Position numbers and translations under genes: made by a program
Notes under the pieces: generated by a model
Database searches by the model: none
Seen by the model: only the letters and a program-made list of their open reading frames with translations
What the model was told of the DNA's origin: nothing
Shown: positions 58,727 through 64,000 of the stretch, piece by piece
Layout: each line of letters starts with the position of its first letter
Numbering within the stretch: position 1 is the first letter of the stretch
Source: DASXRU01 sp034665305
GTDB taxonomy: Bacteria > Acidobacteriota > Blastocatellia > Pyrinomonadales > Pyrinomonadaceae
Reading direction: 5' to 3'
DNA: 64,000 nucleotides
Assembly: GCA_034665305.1 (NCBI GenBank)
Contig: JAXDFZ010000010.1
Span: 1 to 64,000 of the forward strand

Positions 58727-59575
58727 TTAACCGATTGCCACCAATGCGGGTTCGGCATCGGTATGGCCCAGCACGATGTCCAATTCGGCTTGCACGTCGC
58801 CGCTGCCCGCGCTCAGTTTCCTGAAATCAAAAACTTGCGAATCCAGCAGGTGTGACGGCACAACATTTTGCACGGCAGTAAGCATCGATGCGCGAATGTC
58901 GGGAATCTCTGTTTCCAGTTCCGTGATCAGCCGGTTGATGCGAGTGCGTTTGAGATTGGGCTGTGAACCGCATAGGTCGCAAGGGATGATCGGAAACTGC
59001 CGCTCGATCGCAAACTCCGCTATGTCACGTTCACGGCAATACGACAGGGGCCGAATGATGGTGTTGCGTCCATCGTTGGAGCGCAGCACCGGCGGCATTG
59101 CTTTTAATTTGCCGACGTAAAAAAGGTTCAGCAGGAGAGTCGTGATGATGTCGTCGGCATGATGGCCCAGGGCAATCTTGGTGCACCCTTCCTCTACGGC
59201 AATGTCGTAAAGGATGCCGCGCCGTTGGCGGGAACAGACGGCGCAGGACGTCTTGCCTTCGGGAACCAACCGCTTCACGACCGAATAAGTATCACGTTCG
59301 ACAATGCGAAATGGAACGTCGAGGTTGCTCAGGTATTCGGGCAACACCTCAGCCGGAAAACCAGGCTGTTTCTGATCCAGGTTTACCGCCAGCAAATCGA
59401 ACTGCACCGGTGCCCGCTGTTGCACGTCCAGCAGCAAATCAAGCAGCGTGTAACTGTCTTTGCCGCCGGAGACACAGACCATGATGCGATCGCCGTCGGC
59501 GATCATGCCGAAGTCGGCAATCGCCTCGCCCATGCGTCGCAGCAGCCGGATCTTTGTCTTACTTTCTTCAGCCAT
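58727..59575 (-). CDS. ttcA: tRNA 2-thiocytidine biosynthesis protein TtcA
   Basis: 282 residues from the ATG at 59575, preferred because it overlaps the upstream stop (TAATG) and begins KTKIRLLRRMGEAIADFGMI. The PP-loop is VCVSGGKDSYTLLDLL. Two CxxC pairs (CAVCSRQRRG and PCDLCGSQPNLK) bind the 4Fe-4S cluster. It makes s2C32 in tRNA using sulfur from a cysteine desulfurase. It is the third gene in a minus-strand run after a methyltransferase and a phosphatase-like gene. Confidence 0.95.
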   Translation of the reverse strand: MAEESKTKIRLLRRMGEAIADFGMIADGDRIMVCVSGGKDSYTLLDLLLDVQQRAPVQFDLLAVNLDQKQPGFPAEVLPEYLSNLDVPFRIVERDTYSVVKRLVPEGKTSCAVCSRQRRGILYDIAVEEGCTKIALGHHADDIITTLLLNLFYVGKLKAMPPVLRSNDGRNTIIRPLSYCRERDIAEFAIERQFPIIPCDLCGSQPNLKRTRINRLITELETEIPDIRASMLTAVQNVVPSHLLDSQVFDFRKLSAGSGDVQAELDIVLGHTDAEPALVAIG

Positions 59576-60126
59576 TACTTGCCACCGGCAACTTGTCGAG
59601 CATAAAAGTCTTCGATGTAGTGCTTCATGCCCAGTTCCGTCGGCCACATACCGTAATGCGCAGCTTCCTGCTTGGCGTCATGGGCCGTCCACCCGTCCTT
59701 CAGTATGCGATAACACGCGATCACGGTCCCGGTGCGATCCGATCCGCGTTTGCAGTGCACGAAGACTGGTTGATTTTCCGGAGCATTGATAACCGCCAGC
59801 GCCCGGTTCATCTGCTCATCAGTTGGTTTGGATGTGCCCGCCATTGGGATGTTGAAGTAACGCAGGCCCGCGGCCTCAGTCGCGCGGGCTTCGGCGCGCG
59901 TCTCATCGTCAGGGCGTCGCAGGTTCACGATCGTTTTGATACCCAGCGCTGCCAGTTTGCTAATTCCTCCTGCCTTTGGCTGCCCGCCACGGTAGAGCTG
60001 CGAATTCACGCGATGAAAGTTCGGGAGTTCTTCATAACGAACTTCTTCTGACTGAGCGAAGCCGGACAGCCCGACGACCGCGATGATTGCGGCGGTAAGA
60101 AATATTCTTCGATCGAGATTACGCAT
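59575..60126 (-). CDS. Secreted tyrosine/dual-specificity phosphatase-like protein
   Basis: 183 residues with a signal peptide (IFLTAAIIAVVGLSGFAQSE). The catalytic P-loop is PVFVHCKRGSDRTGTVIACY, the HCxxGxxR(T) motif. Upstream DDETRA-type acidic residues and NFHRVNSQLYRGGQPKAGGI are typical of the family. It would dephosphorylate phosphotyrosine, phospholipid or nucleotide substrates in the periplasm. Its stop overlaps the ttcA start. Confidence 0.92.
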   Translation of the reverse strand: MRNLDRRIFLTAAIIAVVGLSGFAQSEEVRYEELPNFHRVNSQLYRGGQPKAGGISKLAALGIKTIVNLRRPDDETRAEARATEAAGLRYFNIPMAGTSKPTDEQMNRALAVINAPENQPVFVHCKRGSDRTGTVIACYRILKDGWTAHDAKQEAAHYGMWPTELGMKHYIEDFYARQVAGGK

Positions 60127-60149
60127 CGGTCTAACTCGTAGCCCACTGG

Positions 60150-61172
60150 TTACTTGTAACTAATGATCGCCTGCTGCAACGTGGGCGGAAGTTGGTGCAG
60201 TTCATTCCGCTCGAAGCCGGCGTTTTGCATCATGCTTTCCAGTTCGCGAAAAGTGTACGCATCGCCGCTGGGCGTCGATCCCAACATCATCATACTGAAT
60301 CCGGCCACTTCCGGCGGCGATATCCGATCGTCGTTGGGAACAAACTCCAGAGTCACGGCGCGACCGCCCGGCGCCAGTGCGGCGTGGGCTTTTCGTAACA
60401 GAGTTTCGCAAGTGGGCGGATCGAAGTGATGTAGAAAGTTGGTAAAGAGCACCAGATCAAAACCGGAGCCGTAGTCGACGTCGAAGGCGCTGCCGGGATT
60501 AAGGTGGTAACGTTCCCCGACTCCCGCGGCTGCAGCATTTTCTTCGGCCACTGCGAGGACGTTGGGCCAATCGACCGCCGTAACTTCCGCGTCAGGATTG
60601 CGCTTCGCAAAGCCCAGACCGAAAAGACCGTGGCCCGCCGCGATATCCAGGATTTTGAGTTTGCCGTTGGCGGCAGGATCAACCAGTTCGGCCATCAAGT
60701 GTGCGGGCAGGGCCATCATCGGCGCCATCGCGCGGGCGAAATCAACCCATACCGGATGATCCGGAGTGACGGTGCCTTCGTGGTCCATGACGGTCCCGCC
60801 CTTGCGCACCGCGGCCGTAATATCCTTGAAGCCACCAGTCAAAACGGGAGACAGCAAAAAGTCTATGGTGCCGCCGAGGTACGCGGGAGATTTCTTGTCG
60901 AGAAACATGGCGGAGTCCGGAGTCAGTACATAATGTGTGTCCTGTTTCGTCAGGAAACCCATGATCACCAGGTAGTCACAAAGAATTCGCATGCCGCGTT
61001 CTGCAGCATCGCAGGTGCGAGCGAGGTCGCCGGCGGTGGAGTTGCCGGCGCCGATGGCCGAGAAAACCTCCAGGTTGATCGCGGCCTTCAAAGCCTCGGT
61101 GCGCTGATAAGAATTGATGGTATTAAAAAAGAGTGCGGGAGAAACTTGCGGACTTGTCTGTGGTTCAGGCAT
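60150..61172 (-). CDS. SAM-dependent O-methyltransferase (family 2-like)
   Basis: 340 residues. The N-terminal dimerisation domain (YQRTEALKAAINLEVFSAIG, LVIMGFLTKQDTHYVL) precedes a class I SAM domain with ILDIAAGHGLFGLGFAKRN and DAEVTAVDWPNVL, and LVLFTNFLHHFDP as the later motif. The layout matches hydroxyneurosporene/COMT-like methyltransferases. The substrate is unknown. An isolated position with respect to pathway genes prevents assignment. Gene 24 bases upstream of the phosphatase gene on the same strand. Confidence 0.9.
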   Translation of the reverse strand: MPEPQTSPQVSPALFFNTINSYQRTEALKAAINLEVFSAIGAGNSTAGDLARTCDAAERGMRILCDYLVIMGFLTKQDTHYVLTPDSAMFLDKKSPAYLGGTIDFLLSPVLTGGFKDITAAVRKGGTVMDHEGTVTPDHPVWVDFARAMAPMMALPAHLMAELVDPAANGKLKILDIAAGHGLFGLGFAKRNPDAEVTAVDWPNVLAVAEENAAAAGVGERYHLNPGSAFDVDYGSGFDLVLFTNFLHHFDPPTCETLLRKAHAALAPGGRAVTLEFVPNDDRISPPEVAGFSMMMLGSTPSGDAYTFRELESMMQNAGFERNELHQLPPTLQQAIISYK

Positions 61173-61188
61173 TCAGCCTCCTTTGATT

Positions 61189-61298
61189 GTAGGGGCGGCA
61201 CTCCGTGGCTGCCGCATTTCGTGAAATGGATAGGGCGTCGCTTAGTAGAGGCCCGTTTCCGTAGAACGAAGGGGGCGGCCACGGAGTGCCGCCCCTGC
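61189..61298. repeat. GTAGGGGCG-type inverted repeat
   Basis: GTAGGGGCGGCACTCCGTGG and CCACGGAGTGCCGCCCCTGC are arms around about 70 bases. Same family as 29030-29100. Confidence 0.85.
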
Positions 61299-61314
61299 AA
61301 TTATCAATCGGTCA

Positions 61315-61890
61315 TCAATTAATCCGAATCTCACCGGGCTGAGGCAAACCTTCGATCGCCAATACCAACCCATGCGGGGAAGCGACCGGCGCTTTCTTCG
61401 GCGCCTGAAAAATAATGAAGCCATGACGCAGCCGCTCTTCATGCGTTAGCGGTGATTTTAGATTCAGCTCATACGCGCGGAATTCTTTCTCGAAAGTTTT
61501 GCGCGATTCGGGGTTATAGGCGTAGACCTGATTTGCTTTGAGTATTTGCGAAATGGCCTGCTTGGTGGAAATGAGTTTCCATTCGTTGCCATCCGCGTCG
61601 CGCAGTCGCAGACGAACGCGTTTGAGTTCCACTGTGACGCCGCTATGGTGAATTATCTCGATTCGCAGCGGCAGCAAGCCGCTCAAGGGGAGGTTGGTTT
61701 CAAAGAGCTCCTGGCTTTCTTCATCCAGCATCAGTGGCGCGACACGTACGCTGAGGTTGCCAAAGTCAGCGACCTTTGCGTCCGCGGGCATGGGCGGCAG
61801 TTCGACTAGCGGCTTTACTTTGTAGAGCGAATTGCCGCACGCGGCACTTAGGAGCAGCAGGCAAACTACGCACAGCGACTTTGGATTCAT
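61315..61890 (-). CDS. Lipoprotein of unknown function
   Basis: 191 residues from the ATG at 61890. Signal peptide II with lipobox LSAACGN (MNPKSLCVVCLLLLSAACGN). The mature part has a beta-sandwich pattern (PLRIEIIHHSGVTVELKRVR) and helical region LTHEERLRHGFIIFQAPKKA. The frame continues upstream over 140 codons but overlaps the gamma-carbonic-anhydrase gene on the other strand and lacks a signal, so I use the internal start. Family not recognised. Confidence 0.75.
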   Translation of the reverse strand: MNPKSLCVVCLLLLSAACGNSLYKVKPLVELPPMPADAKVADFGNLSVRVAPLMLDEESQELFETNLPLSGLLPLRIEIIHHSGVTVELKRVRLRLRDADGNEWKLISTKQAISQILKANQVYAYNPESRKTFEKEFRAYELNLKSPLTHEERLRHGFIIFQAPKKAPVASPHGLVLAIEGLPQPGEIRIN

Positions 61891-62043
61891 GAATTTCGGC
61901 ACAACGCGCAATCTGTCACGGCGCGTGTCCAAGGTCAAGTTGAACTGCCATGCTCTGGCCCGGAATGAGACGCGAAAACGAGGAGTCCACGGAGTGACGC
62001 CCCTACGATAATCGCGAGAAGGCTGTGCTACTATTCTTAAAAC

Positions 62044-62553
62044 ATGATTCGACCGTTTCGCGGTGTGCAGCCGCAAATCCATGAAACTGCCTACGTTGAT
62101 CAGAGCGCCCAGGTAATCGGCGACGTGCACATGGGCGCGGAGTCTTCCGTTTGGTGCAACGCGGTGCTGCGCGGCGACATGTACTACATTCGGATTGGCG
62201 ATCGCACCAACGTGCAGGACAACTGCGTGATTCACACCCGCACCGGCGAGAAGCCGACGATACTGGAAGACCAGGTCACCGTGGGCCACAGTGTCACCCT
62301 GCATGGTTGCTATGTGGAACACGGATCGTTAATCGGCATCGGTTCGATTGTTTTGGATGACGCGCGTATCGGGGCCCAGTCGCTGATCGCGGCGGGTTCA
62401 TTGATCTCGCCGGGCACGATAATTCCTCCGCGCTCACTCGTGATGGGCGTGCCGGGAAGAGTTAAGCGACCCCTAACCGATGAAGAGGTAGCGAGTCTGG
62501 ATCTTTTCTGGCAGAACTACGTTACGTATTCGAAGATGTACCGGGCGGAATAG
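62044..62553 (+). CDS. Gamma-carbonic-anhydrase-like protein
   Basis: 169 residues. A left-handed beta-helix of hexapeptide repeats with zinc-ligand histidines in DNCVIHTRTGE and VTVGHSVTLHGC, and the family block WCNAVLRGDMYYIRIGDRTN. This is the YrdA/CaiE/Cam group. It may hydrate CO2 or act as an acyltransferase-like protein; many members lack the proton-shuttle residue and activity is not guaranteed. Located just before hisS, with a word-type repeat between. Confidence 0.92.
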   Translation: MIRPFRGVQPQIHETAYVDQSAQVIGDVHMGAESSVWCNAVLRGDMYYIRIGDRTNVQDNCVIHTRTGEKPTILEDQVTVGHSVTLHGCYVEHGSLIGIGSIVLDDARIGAQSLIAAGSLISPGTIIPPRSLVMGVPGRVKRPLTDEEVASLDLFWQNYVTYSKMYRAE

Positions 62554-62711
62554 TTTCGAGTTGCGAGTTTCGGGTTTCGAGTTCGGGGCTTTTCGAATCG
62601 AGCCTGTGGCTCAACACAAGCTCTTGAATACCGAAACCCTGGAAGCCTAAACCTGACGCAGATTCCGAACTCGAAACCCGAAACTCGAAACTCGAAACTC
62701 GAAACTTTCTT
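62554..62711. repeat. Word-type inverted repeat before hisS
   Basis: GAGTTTCGGGTTTCGAGTTC on the left faces GAACTCGAAACCCGAAACTC on the right, followed by further CGAAACT iterations reaching within a few bases of the hisS ATG. The word is shared with 40943-41082. Confidence 0.8.
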
Positions 62712-64000
62712 ATGGCCTCCACCCAACCAGCCCGCGGCATGCGCGACTTTCTTCCCGCTGATGTGCGGCGGCGCGATTATGTGATCGGCGTCATAAAAGA
62801 GGTTTACGAGCGCTACGGTTTTGAGCCCCTCGAAACGCCGGCGGTCGAGAACATCGAAACGCTGATGGGCAAGTATGGCGAAGAGGGCAACCAACTCATC
62901 TTCAAAATTCTTAAGCGCGGCGTGCATGAAAAAACCGGCGAAGCCGATCTGGCCCTGCGCTACGATTTGACCGTCCCGCTCGCGCGCGTGGTGGCGCAGT
63001 ATCAAAACGAGCTGCCAAAGTTTTTCAAGCGTTATCAGATTCAGCCCGTCTGGCGCGCCGATCGTCCCGCGCGCGGCAGGTTTCGCGAGTTCTATCAATG
63101 CGACGTGGACGTGCTGGGCTCGCGATCGCCCATTGTAGAGGCCGAATTATGTTCCTCGATAAGCGATGTTTTGATCCGTTTAGGGTTTCGAGACTTTACG
63201 ATCCGCTTGAACCATCGGTTGTTATTGGATGCGATGATGTCGTCTGCAATGATAGATCGTGATCAACGGTCAAACGTTTTGGTCGCGGTGGATAAGCTAG
63301 ACAAAATTGGCGAAGATGGTGTTAGGAATCAACTCGCGCTCCTGAATATCATTCCCAACCGTGTTGATACCTTACTTCATCTGATGACGAATACGAGCTT
63401 CCTATCATTGGAAGGAAAGTTACAGCCTCACAATTTTTCTGAAGACAGGTTTGTAGCAAACAAGGAATGGTTGACTTGTCTGGCGCGAAATTTCAAGGAT
63501 TTTTCCTACGCAGACGAGGGCAAGAAAGCCGCGTATGAAGCGCTGGAAAATCTCGAAAAGATTGTGGACTTATCCGAAGTCAATGGGGCTAGAGAACATA
63601 TCAAGATCGATCCGTCGTTGGCTCGCGGTCTTTCTTACTATACTGGCTCAATCATGGAGGTCACGATACCTGGCTTGGCTGGCAGCGTGGGCGGTGGTGG
63701 ACGTTACGACAATTTGGTCGGAATGTTTCGTAAAGACGAGGTTCCGGCCTGCGGATTTTCGTTCGGTTTGGAGCGCATCATTTTGTTGATGACAGAGCGA
63801 AAGATGTTTCCTCCGTCTCTGACGACGGCGCCGGCCGATGTTATGGTTCTGATTGACTACTCCAAAGACGAAAGCAAGAAGATTCTAGCTGGTAAGAATG
63901 CGTTGAAGTTAGCCCGAGAGTTGAGAGACGCGGGACTTCGAGTGGATGTCTACCCCGCGCGCAATGTAAAAAATGAAATTCAGAAGGCACATGCATCAAA
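62712..64000 (+). CDS. hisS: Histidyl-tRNA synthetase, 3' end outside window
   Basis: At least 429 residues (frame open to the edge). Class II motifs: motif 1 region RGMRDFLPADVRR, motif 2 KRYQIQPVWRADRPARGRFR with EFYQCDVDVLG, and HisA-type RGLSYYTGSIMEVT and motif 3 GFSFGLERIILLM. The anticodon-binding domain begins around residue 372 (ADVMVLIDYSKDESKK). It charges tRNA-His. Codon usage changes abruptly near 63135: the first 140 codons end mostly in C or G as in the surrounding genes, the later part in A or T (GAA TTA TGT TCC TCG ATA), indicating a mosaic or transferred segment. Confidence 0.95.
   Translation, partial: MASTQPARGMRDFLPADVRRRDYVIGVIKEVYERYGFEPLETPAVENIETLMGKYGEEGNQLIFKILKRGVHEKTGEADLALRYDLTVPLARVVAQYQNELPKFFKRYQIQPVWRADRPARGRFREFYQCDVDVLGSRSPIVEAELCSSISDVLIRLGFRDFTIRLNHRLLLDAMMSSAMIDRDQRSNVLVAVDKLDKIGEDGVRNQLALLNIIPNRVDTLLHLMTNTSFLSLEGKLQPHNFSEDRFVANKEWLTCLARNFKDFSYADEGKKAAYEALENLEKIVDLSEVNGAREHIKIDPSLARGLSYYTGSIMEVTIPGLAGSVGGGGRYDNLVGMFRKDEVPACGFSFGLERIILLMTERKMFPPSLTTAPADVMVLIDYSKDESKKILAGKNALKLARELRDAGLRVDVYPARNVKNEIQKAHAS

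Noticed and set aside
61315..62322. Long minus-strand frame extending the lipoprotein gene upstream
   Set aside because: It overlaps the gamma-carbonic-anhydrase gene on the other strand and would bury the signal peptide and lipobox.

Overview
The window looks like a chromosomal segment of a GC-rich, Gram-negative-type bacterium, most consistent with Acidobacteriota (Blastocatellia-like). This rests on gene style rather than a marker search: very long secreted sortilin/BNR proteins, a TPR-fused sigma-54 activator, a mycobacterial-style fused 2-oxoglutarate decarboxylase, M28 and S8 peptidases, and intergenic spaces packed with palindromes. No tRNA, rRNA or CRISPR array was seen.

Layout. 1-6.0 kb (minus strand): the 5' part of a giant secreted BNR/Calx-beta protein and two family-4 glycosyltransferases. 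6.1-10.1 kb (minus): the classic translation/secretion cluster ffh-rpsP-khpA-rimM-trmD-rplS. 10.6-13.6 kb: a TPR-GAF-like-AAA+ sigma-54 activator. 13.69-18.48 kb: a complete 4.8-kb transposon with 19-bp perfect terminal inverted repeats, a 9-bp target duplication, subterminal iterons, a SWIM zinc-finger DDE transposase and unusual passenger genes. 18.8-21.1 kb: a secreted subtilase ending in about 40 hexapeptide repeats. 21.6-26.2 kb: a secreted protein, DinB-like protein, an unrecognised protein and moaA. 26.3-29 kb (minus): M28 peptidase and a DUF1189-like membrane protein. 29.2-31.5 kb: a TPP riboswitch with intrinsic terminator controlling thiC. 31.5-32.0 kb: a decayed chimera of an OLD-type ATPase and a ParE-type toxin. 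32.3-39.4 kb: sortilin-like protein, cupin, two secreted proteins, enoyl-CoA hydratase. 39.9-43.1 kb: ribH, nusB, a CheA-like kinase. 43.1-47.6 kb (minus): secreted protein, Tat-exported amidase, SixA-like phosphatase. 47.8-52.7 kb: kgd and ada. 53.1-57.5 kb: a membrane protein/regulator pair followed by three genes including a geranylgeranyl-reductase-like flavoprotein and a CreD-like protein. 57.5-61.9 kb (minus): unknown protein, ttcA, a tyrosine-phosphatase-like protein, methyltransferase, lipoprotein. 62.0-64 kb: gamma-carbonic-anhydrase-like protein and hisS, cut by the window end.

Three things stand out. First, the transposon: its ends, target duplication, paired iterons and a divergent promoter with twin operators can all be read directly. 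Second, the intergenic repeats: many families of palindromes, several nested concentrically, one inserted in frame in a gene with compensatory base changes, and one type that has apparently extended the P3a stem of the TPP riboswitch. Third, the hexapeptide tail of the subtilase, which is conserved in protein while its codons vary. In addition, hisS shows a sharp change in codon usage part-way through, as if it were a mosaic.
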